Assembly: GCA_905233145.1 (NCBI GenBank)
Contig: CAJODI010000002.1
Span: forward strand, 1-41,226
Source of the DNA: an uncultured Ruminococcus sp.
GTDB lineage: Bacteria; Bacillota; Clostridia; Oscillospirales; Acutalibacteraceae
DNA: 41,226 nt
Direction: 5' to 3'
Shown: positions 8,914 to 17,399 of the stretch, in pieces
Position numbering within the stretch: position 1 is the stretch's first letter
Layout: each line of letters opens with the position of its first letter
Position numbers and translations under genes: made by a program
The notes under the pieces: generated by a model
Database searches by the model: none
What the model was told of the DNA's origin: nothing
The model's input: the letters and a program-made list of their open reading frames with translations, nothing else

Positions 8914-8988
8914 GTAGGGGCGCACCTGCGTGTGCGCCCTAAACTGCAAAGTTCATCTTTGAGGTCGCACACATGGGTGCGTCCCTAC
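8914..8988. repeat. BIME-like double REP palindrome, copy 1
   Basis: This 75-bp unit starts GTAGGGGCGCACC and ends GGTGCGTCCCTAC. Inside are two hairpins: GGGCGCAC with GTGCGCCC, and a weaker GTCGCAC with GTGCGTC, joined by a short linker. It is repeated nearly identically at 9011-9086. Both lie directly downstream of a RAYT transposase gene, the classical REP/RAYT arrangement. Confidence 0.88.
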
Positions 8989-9010
8989 AGTATTATGTCA
9001 ACGGTTTTCC

Positions 9011-9086
9011 GTAGGGGCGCACCTGCGTGTGCGCCCTGAACTGCAAAGTTTCATCTTTGAGGTCGCACACTTGGGTGCGACCCTAC
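9011..9086. repeat. BIME-like double REP palindrome, copy 2
   Basis: This second copy of the 75-bp composite palindrome differs by a handful of bases and one insertion. It lies four bases from the RAYT stop codon at 9091. Confidence 0.88.
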
Positions 9087-9090
9087 GGTA

Positions 9091-9594
9091 TCAATAAAAC
9101 TCACTATAATATTTGTCAAAAATCCATTTTATTGGGTTTTCTTCAATATATTTTCTGATTTCTTTCAAATCTCTTTCATTTCTGATAATATGTTCATAAT
9201 ATCCTCGTTGCCAAACATGCTTTTCAAACGGAGCTGCTTTTCCGCTTTTCACAAGCTTTATATATTTGTTTGTTGTTTGTGTTTTAAACCATTTTATAAT
9301 ATCAGACAAAAATAAATCTGAATTTGAATCAAGTTTAAAAAGAATAAAATGAAGATGATTTGGCATAACACAAAAACAATCAATATTTATTCCGGGATAT
9401 TTTTCTTCAAGAGATTTCAACGTTTGAGCAATCATTTCTCCGCATATATTGGGATAAACTCTCAATTTAGAGTTATTCTCCGAAACGCTGCCCAATATAT
9501 TTTTTCTGTTGTATGTACATACGGTTACAAAGTACGCGCTGTTTTGCGAATAATCAAAGTAAGGTATTCTAAGCTGTTTTCTTGAATAAAACAT
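9091..9594 (-). CDS. REP-associated tyrosine transposase (RAYT, IS200-like Y1 family)
   Basis: RAYTs are single-domain HUH nucleases that bind and cleave REP hairpins; they are thought to spread REPs without being classical insertion sequences. The 167-residue protein has the HUH motif His80-Leu-His82 (VMPNHLHFI) and the downstream tyrosine in QRGYYEHIIRNE (Tyr132 or 133). The gene sits inside the arginine operon: its ATG overlaps the argH stop (TAATG), so translation may be coupled, and two BIME-like palindromes follow it directly. Codons are more AT-rich than in the arg genes, which fits later insertion. Whether it is active cannot be judged from sequence. Confidence 0.92.
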   Translation of the reverse strand: MFYSRKQLRIPYFDYSQNSAYFVTVCTYNRKNILGSVSENNSKLRVYPNICGEMIAQTLKSLEEKYPGINIDCFCVMPNHLHFILFKLDSNSDLFLSDIIKWFKTQTTNKYIKLVKSGKAAPFEKHVWQRGYYEHIIRNERDLKEIRKYIEENPIKWIFDKYYSEFY

Positions 9595-10967
9595 TATTTA
9601 ATCGTCAACTGCGCAACTCGTTTCGCTTGCGCCTTTACAAGCTCCGGCGCGGGACCGCCGAAAGCTGTTCTCTGAGAAACGCATTTTTCAAGCGAGATCG
9701 CCTTGTAAACATCCTCGTTGAACACCTCGCAAACCGCCTTGTATTCCTCGATCGGAAGGTTTTCCAAATCCGTACCAAGCTCGATACACCTTGCAACAAG
9801 CTCTCCGGTCGCCTTGTATGCGTCGCGGAACGGAACTCCGTTTTTGGTCAGCCAGTCAGCGCAATCAGTAGCGTTTATAAATCCGCCGGCGGCAGCCTTG
9901 CGCATGTTTTTAGGAAGCACCTTCATGGTGTCGAGCATCGGAGTAAAGGCAGTCAGGCACATTTTGACGGTATCGACCGCGTCAAAAATCGCTTCCTTGT
10001 CCTCCTGCATGTCCTTGTTATATGCAAGCGCGATTCCCTTCATAACGGTGAGCAGCGTCATGGTGTCGCCAAAAACTCTGCCGCTTTTGCCGCGCACAAG
10101 CTCCGCGATATCGGGATTCTTTTTCTGAGGCATAATTGAAGAACCTGTCGAAAAGGCGTCGTCAAGCTCAATAAACTTGAACTCCCAGCTGCACCACATA
10201 ATAATTTCTTCGGAAAAACGGCTGAGATGAACCATAATTATCGAAAGCGTTGACGCAAATTCGATGCAGTAATCTCGGTCTGAAACACCGTCCAGCGAAT
10301 TGTTTGTTATTCTTTCAAAGCCGAGCAGCTCAGCGGTGATCGTTCTGTCGATCGGATAAGTAGTGCCTGCCAAAGCGCAGGAGCCGAGCGGCATTTCATC
10401 CATTCTTTTGAGGCAGTCCTCAAGGCGCGAAATGTCGCGCAAAAGCATTTCTCCGTAGGCAAGCAGATGGTGACCGAAAGTGATCGGCTGCGCCCTTTGA
10501 AGGTGGGTATAGCCCGGCATAACCGTGTCGCTGTATTCCTCAGCCTTGCCTGCGATCACCTTGATCAAATCCAGAACGAGATTTTTTACATTTACAACTT
10601 CTTTTTTGAGATAGAGCTTGATATCCACCGCAACCTGGTCGTTTCTGCTTCGCGAGGTGTGAAGTCTTTTGCCGTTTTCTCCGATTCTTTTTGTAAGTTC
10701 TCCCTCGATAAACGTGTGAATATCCTCGGCGTCCGGATCGATTTTGAGCTTTCCGTTCTCGATATCCGCAAGGATTCCGTTCAAGCCCTTTACAATATCA
10801 TTGGCGCTGTCGGTGCTGATGATTCCACATCTGCCCAGCATAGTCGCGTGGGCAATGCTGCCCTCGATATCCTCTTTGTACATTCTGCTGTCAAAGGAAA
10901 TCGAGCTGTTAAAATCATTGGTTGTTTTTGAAAGCTCCTTTTTGAAGCGTCCCTTCCATAGCTGCAT
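9594..10967 (-). CDS. argH: Argininosuccinate lyase
   Basis: ArgH splits argininosuccinate into arginine and fumarate, the last step of the pathway. The 457-residue protein has the superfamily signature SSIMPQKKNPD, with the catalytic serine loop, and the TSRSRNDQVA segment around residues 104-113. The start is ATG at 10967, with an AGGGAG ribosome site upstream. It lies 71 bp downstream of argG. Its TAA stop overlaps the start of the RAYT gene, which now separates it from argC. Confidence 0.96.
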   Translation of the reverse strand: MQLWKGRFKKELSKTTNDFNSSISFDSRMYKEDIEGSIAHATMLGRCGIISTDSANDIVKGLNGILADIENGKLKIDPDAEDIHTFIEGELTKRIGENGKRLHTSRSRNDQVAVDIKLYLKKEVVNVKNLVLDLIKVIAGKAEEYSDTVMPGYTHLQRAQPITFGHHLLAYGEMLLRDISRLEDCLKRMDEMPLGSCALAGTTYPIDRTITAELLGFERITNNSLDGVSDRDYCIEFASTLSIIMVHLSRFSEEIIMWCSWEFKFIELDDAFSTGSSIMPQKKNPDIAELVRGKSGRVFGDTMTLLTVMKGIALAYNKDMQEDKEAIFDAVDTVKMCLTAFTPMLDTMKVLPKNMRKAAAGGFINATDCADWLTKNGVPFRDAYKATGELVARCIELGTDLENLPIEEYKAVCEVFNEDVYKAISLEKCVSQRTAFGGPAPELVKAQAKRVAQLTIK

Positions 10968-10992
10968 TTTTATCTCCCTTTAAACACTTTAT

Positions 10993-11014
10993 GGGGCAGG
11001 TAAAAACCTGCCCC
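10993..11014. promoter_or_regulatory. Strong hairpin between argG and argH
   Basis: GGGGCAGGT and ACCTGCCCC form a perfect 9-bp stem with an AAAA loop. No T-run follows on the minus strand, so it is probably not a terminator. It may stabilise or attenuate the argG-argH transcript. Confidence 0.6.
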
Positions 11015-11038
11015 GAACAAGTCAAATGATTATATCTG

Positions 11039-12262
11039 TTATTTAATAAGACCCTTCTTAGCCCTAACCTTGATCGGAAGTCCAAAGAGGTTGATAAAGC
11101 CTGCGCTGTCGTTCTGATCGTAAACCTCGTCCTCGTCAAAGGTAGCGATTTCTTCGTCGTAGAGCGAATACGGACTTGTAACTCCTGCGTCAATGATATT
11201 GCCCTTGTACAGCTTAAGCTTTACCTCACCGGTAACATACTCCTGTGTGCTGTCAACAAACGCAGACATAGCCTCTCTGAGCGGAGTATACCACTTGCCG
11301 TCGTAAACAAGGTCTGCAAAGGTGTTAGCAAGGTTCTTTTTGTAGTGAAGAGTGTCTTTGTCAAGGCAGATTTCCTCAAGCTTGTCGTGAGCCGCATAAA
11401 GGATAGTGCCGCCGGGAGTTTCATATACTCCGCGCGCCTTCATGCCTACAAGACGGTTTTCGACGATGTCGGTAATACCCACGCCGTTTCTTCCGCCGAT
11501 TTCGTTAAGCTTTTCAATCAGCTCAACCGAACCCACAGCCTCGCCGTTAAGCTTGGTTGGGATGCCCTTTTCAAATGAGATGGTCACGTACTCCGGAGCG
11601 TCGGGGGCTTGCTCGGGAGATACGCCCATTTCAAGGAAGCCTTCTTTGTTATACATCGGCTCGTTTGCCGGATCCTCAAGGTCAAGGCCCTCGTGACTGA
11701 GGTGCCAAAGGTTTTTGTCCTTTGAGTAGTTGGTTTCTCTGTTGATTTTGAGCGGAATATTCTTTGCCTCTGCATAAGCGATTTCTTCTTCTCTGGACTT
11801 AAACTCCCATGTTCTCCACGGAGCGATGATCTTCATGTCCGGAGCATATGCCTTGATTGCAAGCTCAAAGCGAACCTGGTCGTTGCCCTTTCCGGTGCAG
11901 CCGTGGCAGATCGCGTCGGCACCTTCAGCCTTTGCGATTTCAACAAGTCTTTTCGCAATAATCGGACGGGCAAAGGAAGTGCCAAGAAGATACTTGCCCT
12001 CATAAACCGCACCCGCCTTAACTGTCGGGAAGATGTAATCCTCAACAAATTCCTTGTTGAGATCCTCGATATAAAGCTTTGACGCGCCGGTAGCGATCGC
12101 CTTTTCCTCAAGGCCGTCAAGCTCGGTGCCCTGACCGACATTGCCGGAAACCGCAATAACCTCGCAGTTGTCGTAATTTTCCTTGAGCCAGGGGATAATT
12201 ATAGATGTATCAAGACCGCCCGAATAGGCGAGAACTACTTTTTTGATTTTGCTGTCAGCCAT
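11039..12262 (-). CDS. argG: Argininosuccinate synthase
   Basis: ArgG joins citrulline and aspartate using ATP. The 407-residue protein begins with the PP-loop AYSGGLDTS (about residues 11-19) and carries the usual [19 protein letters not shown] and RNGVG segments. The start ATG is preceded by a strong GGAGGA. It is the first gene of the arginine cluster and has a clear promoter with an ARG box upstream, so arginine repression through ArgR is likely. Confidence 0.97.
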   Translation of the reverse strand: MADSKIKKVVLAYSGGLDTSIIIPWLKENYDNCEVIAVSGNVGQGTELDGLEEKAIATGASKLYIEDLNKEFVEDYIFPTVKAGAVYEGKYLLGTSFARPIIAKRLVEIAKAEGADAICHGCTGKGNDQVRFELAIKAYAPDMKIIAPWRTWEFKSREEEIAYAEAKNIPLKINRETNYSKDKNLWHLSHEGLDLEDPANEPMYNKEGFLEMGVSPEQAPDAPEYVTISFEKGIPTKLNGEAVGSVELIEKLNEIGGRNGVGITDIVENRLVGMKARGVYETPGGTILYAAHDKLEEICLDKDTLHYKKNLANTFADLVYDGKWYTPLREAMSAFVDSTQEYVTGEVKLKLYKGNIIDAGVTSPYSLYDEEIATFDEDEVYDQNDSAGFINLFGLPIKVRAKKGLIK

Positions 12263-12294
12263 TTTGATTCCTCCAAAATAATTGTTACTATTAC

Positions 12295-12344
12295 ATTATA
12301 CTCCGTGATTTTAAAAAATCAAGTGTTTTTTGAATATTTATTCA
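12295..12344 (-). promoter_or_regulatory. argG promoter with ARG box
   Basis: On the minus strand TTGATT (12317-12322) and TATAAT (12295-12300) are 16 bp apart. Nine bases upstream of the -35, at 12331-12344, is TGAATATTTATTCA, an exact match to the core of the Bacillus-type ARG box (TGAAT, four A/T bases, ATTCA). This is the only perfect ARG box noticed in the arg region. Confidence 0.8.
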
Positions 12345-12480
12345 ACAGTTCTTTAAAATAGTCACTTTGCATATATTTTATATAATATATCATCTTTCAA
12401 TGTGCATTTCTTCTGTATTTTTGGATGTAGAGTTATCACCGGCAATTATTATCAAAGGTTTTACAAGCAATCGTACCGTG

Positions 12481-12555
12481 TAATATTCATTTTATATTCA
12501 AAATAATGAATATTATTGTAGTAGCATTGAATATTATTCGGTTTTCTGTTATACT
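12481..12555 (+). promoter_or_regulatory. Promoter of the flavin reductase gene, with upstream palindrome
   Basis: TTGAAT (12527-12532) and TATACT (12550-12555) are separated by 17 bp, a good promoter. Upstream, TAATATTCATT (12481-12491) and AATGAATATTA (12505-12515) form an 11-bp perfect inverted repeat. The TGAAT/ATTCA words resemble ARG-box half-sites, but the spacing is wrong for a canonical box. Between 12345 and 12480 nothing else was recognised. Confidence 0.6.
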
Positions 12556-12585
12556 TATATATATGAAAACCGAAAGGATGATTTT

Positions 12586-13086
12586 ATGTTCAAAGAAATT
12601 TTACCGCGTGAGCTTGCCGACAATCCGTTCAAGCTTATCGGCGACGACTGGACGCTTGTAACAAGCGGCACCAGGGAAAGCTTCAACACAATGACCGCAA
12701 GCTGGGGCGGCGTGGGAATTATGTGGGGCGCTCCCGTTGCGATCACCTTTATCAGACCGCAGAGATACACCTTTGAATTTACCGAGCAAAACGATTATTG
12801 TTCGCTTTGCTTCTTCGACGAAAAGTATCGCTCCGCGCTGAAGCTCTGCGGCACAAAAAGCGGCAGAGACGTTGACAAAGTAAAGGAAACCGGACTGACT
12901 CCGGCGTTCACCGAAGAGGGAGTTCCTTACTTTGAAGAAGCGCGGCTCGTGCTGATATGCAAAAAGCAGTACGCTCAGCTTCTCAGCGAAGAAAGCGTGG
13001 TTGACGAGAGCATCAAAAAATGGTACGACAACGACTACCACAAAATGTATATCAGCCAAATTGTAAAGGTGCTGAAAGCGGAATAA
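12586..13086 (+). CDS. Flavin reductase-like domain protein
   Basis: The 166-residue protein resembles the FMN-binding split-barrel flavin reductase-like family (the DIM6/NTAB group). Support comes from NTMTASWGGVGIMWGAPVAIT near residues 34-54, which fits the flavin-binding strand-loop, and from the following RPQRYTFEF. Such proteins bind FMN and often reduce it or act in small redox reactions; the physiological partner is unknown. It is transcribed away from argG and has its own promoter, an AAAGGATG ribosome site and a terminator, so it is a single-gene unit. Confidence 0.85.
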   Translation: MFKEILPRELADNPFKLIGDDWTLVTSGTRESFNTMTASWGGVGIMWGAPVAITFIRPQRYTFEFTEQNDYCSLCFFDEKYRSALKLCGTKSGRDVDKVKETGLTPAFTEEGVPYFEEARLVLICKKQYAQLLSEESVVDESIKKWYDNDYHKMYISQIVKVLKAE

Positions 13087-13089
13087 GCC

Positions 13090-13132
13090 AAATCACCCCA
13101 ATCGAAAGTAAAATCGGTTGAGGTGATTTTTT
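13090..13132 (+). terminator. Terminator of the flavin reductase gene
   Basis: AATCACCCCAATCG pairs with CGGTTGAGGTGATT and is followed by TTTTTTG. The same arms, nearly unchanged, recur in the hairpin at 29471-29510. It may also stop transcription from the convergent dockerin gene. Confidence 0.85.
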
Positions 13133-13198
13133 GTTGCTTATCAGCAGCAATCATACAGTGTTAAACGGTTTTAATAATCGTATTATCAAATGACATTA

Positions 13199-14809
13199 TC
13201 ATAATATGTTATCCACTGTTTTAAGATTTGTAAAAACTATAAGATGACCATTCTCGTTTCTTTGCCCTGTTGATAAATATTCTGCATTAGGTGTGGGAGA
13301 CAAATCTTCTGTTTGATCTCCGTCCGCGCCCGAATTGAACACTATACCTACCGCGTCTTTGGGGATTTCGGCAGTATAATAGGGCTCTCCAAAATCATTT
13401 ACTCCCTCATATGTCATAGCCGTGCCCGGCCAATCGCCGAGAAGCGAGTTGCCTTCAGCGTCCCATGCGAAAATATTCACATTTCCCCAAATCTGAGTGT
13501 CAATAAAGCTGATCGTTGTTTTTTCCTTTTCGATGCCTGCGTTGGGGTAAATAATAAGATCATTGTCGGAGTTTCTTTCGCCGTTTGTCCTATAAACTCC
13601 GTCTTCCTGCGCATGAGCATACACGGTCTCGTCACCGAGTCCGTTATTGAATATTATGAGCTGACCAAGCTCCCACATCGGATAGGAAGCGCGATAGGTG
13701 TTTTCGGTTCCGTCAACCTTGCTCATAGCTGTGCCAGGCCATGGATCGGTGATTCCCTGTGAATAGATATAAACGTTTTCCCAGCAAACGCTGTTGACAA
13801 AGTCTATGTTGCAAAAATCCTTGCAGGGCGCAGGAGTGGAAACTAAATAATGACCAAGATCATCTTGCTCGCCCGAGAGCCAATAATGATCGTAGCTAAA
13901 ATCAGTGATATCCTCTGTCTGGCTGTCCCCTCCGTTGCTGATCAAAACTCCGCTGGCACCTTTAGGTACGTTTACAATAAATTCATTCTCACCCAGCACG
14001 TTAGTTTGGGTTTCTTCAATAGCCGTTCCGGGCCATTCTCCGCATAATTCGTTTCCGTCTTCGTCCCATGCGTATAAATAAGCCGTTCCCCAACCGAGAT
14101 TATCGGTCAAAATAAATGTACTTTCATATTCCGGTACCACGTATTTTTGACCTGTTCTTCCGCTGCCGCCAAGGTCGGCAAGATAGAACTGGATCGTTGT
14201 TGCGTCTGCGATCGAAACAGTGCCGTTGCCGTCAACATCAGCCAAAGTCTCTTGCAGCTCGGTCAACTCGCAGCCCTCAAACTGAGCCAGACTGAAGCTT
14301 ATTTTTGTCGCGTCGGAAATCGAAACGCTTCCGTCAAGGTCAACGTCGCCGTACAAATAAGGATCCTCTGCTTCGGACTTAAGGTTATCGCTCACATAAA
14401 AATGACCGGTCTCGGGGTCGCGCTCGCCTGTGATATAATAATGATCAACCGAAAGATCGGTGATTTCAACAGTCTGGTTGCCGTCAAAGCTGTCGCTAAA
14501 AATTATTCCGTATGCACCTTCCGGAATTGAATATAAATACATATCGTACCCGTATTCGTCCTCAGATTTATCGTACAGCGCGATTCCCGGCCATTCGCCG
14601 CAAAGCGGGGTGCCGTCCGCGTCCCATGCATAAATGTTCATTTTTCCCCAACCGGCGGTATCGGAAATATATTTCGCGCAGGCTACTGCCGGAACGTCGG
14701 AATTTGTTTTCTCCGCTGCTGCCGCGCTCACCGAAAAGCACGACGCAGCCATGAACGCCGCCAGCACAAGGCTGACGAGTTTTCTCAGTTTTGTTGTTTG
14801 TTTACTCAT
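13199..14809 (-). CDS. Secreted starch-binding protein: CBM26-like modules with an internal type I dockerin
   Basis: The 536-residue protein has a signal peptide (residues 1-32, ending SAAAA). The repeated module resembles starch-binding CBM26, with the pattern WG-x-x-x-IYAWD-x-D-G-x-x-LCGEWPG, a basic or small-residue middle, and an end like TGERD-x-x-GH. Four copies lie at about 46-141, 231-325, 334-422 and 432-527; the third is diverged. Between the first and second is a type I dockerin (about 152-213) with two calcium loops, DVDLDGSVSISD and DVDGNGTVSIAD. No catalytic domain is visible. It probably docks onto a cohesin scaffold and holds starch granules, by analogy with Ruminococcus bromii amylosome proteins (inference). 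The ATG at 14809 has GAGGAGG upstream. It lies 58 bp behind a paralogue and is likely co-transcribed with it. Confidence 0.9.
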   Translation of the reverse strand: MSKQTTKLRKLVSLVLAAFMAASCFSVSAAAAEKTNSDVPAVACAKYISDTAGWGKMNIYAWDADGTPLCGEWPGIALYDKSEDEYGYDMYLYSIPEGAYGIIFSDSFDGNQTVEITDLSVDHYYITGERDPETGHFYVSDNLKSEAEDPYLYGDVDLDGSVSISDATKISFSLAQFEGCELTELQETLADVDGNGTVSIADATTIQFYLADLGGSGRTGQKYVVPEYESTFILTDNLGWGTAYLYAWDEDGNELCGEWPGTAIEETQTNVLGENEFIVNVPKGASGVLISNGGDSQTEDITDFSYDHYWLSGEQDDLGHYLVSTPAPCKDFCNIDFVNSVCWENVYIYSQGITDPWPGTAMSKVDGTENTYRASYPMWELGQLIIFNNGLGDETVYAHAQEDGVYRTNGERNSDNDLIIYPNAGIEKEKTTISFIDTQIWGNVNIFAWDAEGNSLLGDWPGTAMTYEGVNDFGEPYYTAEIPKDAVGIVFNSGADGDQTEDLSPTPNAEYLSTGQRNENGHLIVFTNLKTVDNIL

Positions 14810-14867
14810 CAAAAAGCCTCCTCAAAAAAGATAATAATAGTAAAAATTAGGTTTCGGAATAACGCCT

Positions 14868-16202
14868 TCACCAAGTTCCGACGGTTGCCTTTCCGTCTTG
14901 CCAGCCTGTTATATAATAACCGATTACCGATCTGTCATAATTAATATCAACAGTTTGGTCTCCGTCCGCGCCCGAATTGAATACTATTCCGGAAGTTTTG
15001 AGCGGAAGATCAGCACCGTACATTTGTTCGCCAAAACAATCATAGCCGCAGTACATCATCTTCATGCCCGGCCATTCGCCGCAAAGCGCGTTGCCGTCTT
15101 CGTCCCAGGCATATACATATACATTTTCCCAAGTATAAAGATTCGTAAATCTTATATCATATTCCCAACTTAGGCGGTATCCGGTATAAAACTTCAAAGC
15201 ACCGTTTTCGTCTTTTTCTCCGGTCGAATAGAATATTTCGTCACAAGGAGTTAATTCAACCGAATACTCGCCGCTCTCACCGGAAAGAAATATCATACCC
15301 TTTGCTTCACCCGAAATTATTGCGCCATACATAGCTTCGCCGTTTACGCTTTCGCCGATATACTCCATTTCTGTTCCCGGCCACTCGTCGCTGACCGGAA
15401 AGCCGTCCTCGTCCCACGCGTAGACATAAATTGTTCCCCAATTCAGGTTATCAAAAAGCTTAAAGCTGTAGCCGTAGTCATCTTCCTCGTATCTATAATA
15501 TCTTTGACCGTTTTTGCTGTTGTACTCCATCTCGGCAAGCCAAAACTGAATAGCGGTTGCATCCGCGATAGTTACCGTGCCGCTTCCGTCAACGTCGGCA
15601 AGAGCCTGTTGCAAATCGGAAAGCTTGCTGTCCTCAAACTGAGCCAGATAAAACGAGATTTTTGTCGCGTCGGCAATCGTAATATTTTCGTCAAGGTCAA
15701 CGTCGCCGTAAAAATATTTCGGAGTCGGGGTATAGTTCCACGGATACGCAATAAGGTGTCCGTTCTGGTCTCTTTCTCCGGTAACATAATAGTCAACGTC
15801 AGCAATTTCTATGTCGCCTGTTTGATCGCCATCATAGCCTGAGTTAAAAAGGAAGCCACAAGCATCGGACGGAATAGTACAGCCGAAAATCGGCTCTCCG
15901 AAATCATTTAGTCCGATTTGATTCATCGGCATACCCGGCCAATCGCCCAAAAGCGCGATTCCGTCAGCGTTCCAGGCGTAGGCATACACATTCTCCCAGC
16001 CCTGATTATTAATGAAGCGAGTAAGACCGCCACAAGCAGATTCCTGTGTTCCTGCGCTGTCGTCGGTATCAGCCGCCTGCGAACCGACGTCGGCGTTTGT
16101 TTTTTCCGCAGCCGCCGCGCTCACCGAAAAGCAAGACACAGCCATGACCGCCGCCAAAAAAATGCTGATGATTCTCCGTAGTTTTCTTGCTTGTTTACTC
16201 AT
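14868..16202 (-). CDS. Secreted starch-binding protein: three CBM26-like modules and a type I dockerin
   Basis: The 444-residue protein is a paralogue of the next gene downstream and shares the signal peptide and following AAEKTN almost exactly. CBM26-like modules lie at about 62-153, 247-340 and 350-443, each with a YAWDxDG...WPG core. A dockerin at about 165-224 has the loops DVDLDENITIAD and DVDGSGTVTIAD. No enzyme domain is present. The likely role is starch adhesion within a cohesin-dockerin complex on the cell surface. The ATG at 16202 has AAGGAGGC. It is the first gene of a two-gene unit and is preceded by a promoter overlapped by a palindromic operator candidate. Confidence 0.9.
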   Translation of the reverse strand: MSKQARKLRRIISIFLAAVMAVSCFSVSAAAAEKTNADVGSQAADTDDSAGTQESACGGLTRFINNQGWENVYAYAWNADGIALLGDWPGMPMNQIGLNDFGEPIFGCTIPSDACGFLFNSGYDGDQTGDIEIADVDYYVTGERDQNGHLIAYPWNYTPTPKYFYGDVDLDENITIADATKISFYLAQFEDSKLSDLQQALADVDGSGTVTIADATAIQFWLAEMEYNSKNGQRYYRYEEDDYGYSFKLFDNLNWGTIYVYAWDEDGFPVSDEWPGTEMEYIGESVNGEAMYGAIISGEAKGMIFLSGESGEYSVELTPCDEIFYSTGEKDENGALKFYTGYRLSWEYDIRFTNLYTWENVYVYAWDEDGNALCGEWPGMKMMYCGYDCFGEQMYGADLPLKTSGIVFNSGADGDQTVDINYDRSVIGYYITGWQDGKATVGTW

Positions 16203-16237
16203 AAAAATGCCTCCTTAAAATGAAATAATTTATTTTT

Positions 16238-16294
16238 GAACAATACCAAATTACCAAAGTATTGTTCTTATAACTTTATTGTATCATCATGCAA
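16238..16294 (-). promoter_or_regulatory. Promoter and operator candidate of the CBM26/dockerin pair
   Basis: On the minus strand TTGCAT (16289-16294) and TATAAG (16267-16272) are 16 bp apart. Directly downstream, covering the expected start site, GAACAATAC (16238-16246) and GTATTGTTC (16259-16267) form a perfect 9-bp inverted repeat with a 12-bp A/T-rich centre. That position suits repressor binding, plausibly a sugar-responsive regulator (inference). Confidence 0.6.
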
Positions 16295-16448
16295 AAGCTT
16301 ATTCAATTAGCTTAATAAACATAGCTTATTTATCTTTTTTGTATGAAACTAACACAATTTTCGCTATGTGGAAAACTTCTCGGCGTTCGTCACAAAATTT
16401 CACCAAATCTTTTGTGCACAATGAAAAATACCAATTTCTTTCATACAC

Positions 16449-16485
16449 AACAAAACGGACAGCATGATCTTACTCATACTGTCCG
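16449..16485 (-). terminator. Terminator of the SleB-like gene pair
   Basis: CGGACAG (16456-16462) pairs with CTGTCCG (16479-16485), with an additional inner ATGA/TCAT pairing. On the minus strand TTTTGTTG follows. Between 16295 and 16448 no gene or further signal was recognised. Confidence 0.8.
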
Positions 16486-16522
16486 CTGAAATAATTCGGT
16501 TAATATGTTTCGCAGGTGCCCT

Positions 16523-17362
16523 TTAGTAATTCCACCTGTCAAAGAATCTTACGTCCTGATAGGTCATAATGTAGTTTTGGCTCTCATGAAACGCGCTTTG
16601 AACGAGCACCGGGTTATACATGTACATTATTCTGTGCTGGACCGCGTCGTGGTTTTCATCAAATATATATCTTACCGCCTGGCGGCAAGCCTCGGTCGTA
16701 CCGCGGTCGGTTCTTCCGTCGTAGCGGCAGCCGGTAATAACCGCCTGAACGCTTTGATATCCGTCAAAGCACATTGCGTCCTTGACCGACTGTGCAATAA
16801 GCGACGCCCCCACAAAGCCGCCGGAGCCAAACTCGCCGTTGCAAAGCCGTTCGAGCAAATCTCTGTCCTCGTCAGTCAGTGTAACCGGAGCGCATTTATA
16901 GGTATAGTCAGGGTTATCGATTGCAATTAGATAGCCCTCGTCCCACTGGGAATTATAATCCGCCGGAGAATCCGGAATAATAGCTGTTGCAAAAGGTACG
17001 GTAACCTTTGCGGTTGTCGGAGCTGCGGTCGTCGCGGCTTTTGTCGCGTCGGTCTTTGCCGCGGTCTCGGTTTCCTTTGCTGTAGTCTGCGACTCGGCTT
17101 TGGTGCTCGCCGCCTCTGTCTGAATGGGAGCTGTTGAGCCCTTCGCAGCTTCGGTTTCCGGCTGCGAAGTATCGACCGGCAAACTCGTATCGGGAACAGC
17201 CTGCGAAACAGTCGCGGCGATTTGAGTTTGTCGGCGCGGAACAAGCCTGAAAAATACACAAATCACCGTTACCGCAGCCAAAGTCGCGGTTCCTATCATT
17301 TTGAAATGCTCCTTGTGCGCTATGAAGAAGTCTTTATTTAATTTGTTGAACGACAGCTTCAT
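16523..17362 (-). CDS. Membrane-anchored SleB/CwlJ-like cell wall hydrolase, paralogue 2
   Basis: The 279-residue protein has a short cytoplasmic N-terminus, one membrane segment (about 21-40), a long Thr/Ala/Lys/Glu-rich linker (about 50-125) and a C-terminal domain (about 165-277). The domain resembles the SleB-type hydrolase_2 fold: DLLERLCNGEFGSGGFVGASL carries the expected glutamate (Glu177), and it ends FHESQNYIMTYQDVRFF. Members of this family cut peptidoglycan, classically spore cortex, but this one has a wall-spanning linker and may act on the vegetative wall. It is a tandem duplicate of the upstream gene; the domain is far more conserved than the linker. The ATG has AAGGATGA upstream. 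Confidence 0.8.
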   Translation of the reverse strand: MKLSFNKLNKDFFIAHKEHFKMIGTATLAAVTVICVFFRLVPRRQTQIAATVSQAVPDTSLPVDTSQPETEAAKGSTAPIQTEAASTKAESQTTAKETETAAKTDATKAATTAAPTTAKVTVPFATAIIPDSPADYNSQWDEGYLIAIDNPDYTYKCAPVTLTDEDRDLLERLCNGEFGSGGFVGASLIAQSVKDAMCFDGYQSVQAVITGCRYDGRTDRGTTEACRQAVRYIFDENHDAVQHRIMYMYNPVLVQSAFHESQNYIMTYQDVRFFDRWNY

Positions 17363-17399
17363 ATGAAATCATCCTTACGCAGAGCCCTTGCAAAATTTA

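Noticed and set aside
8889-8972. N-terminal extension of argC by 28 codons
   Set aside because: The extension would be translated from REP palindrome sequence, and a good ribosome site precedes the internal ATG.
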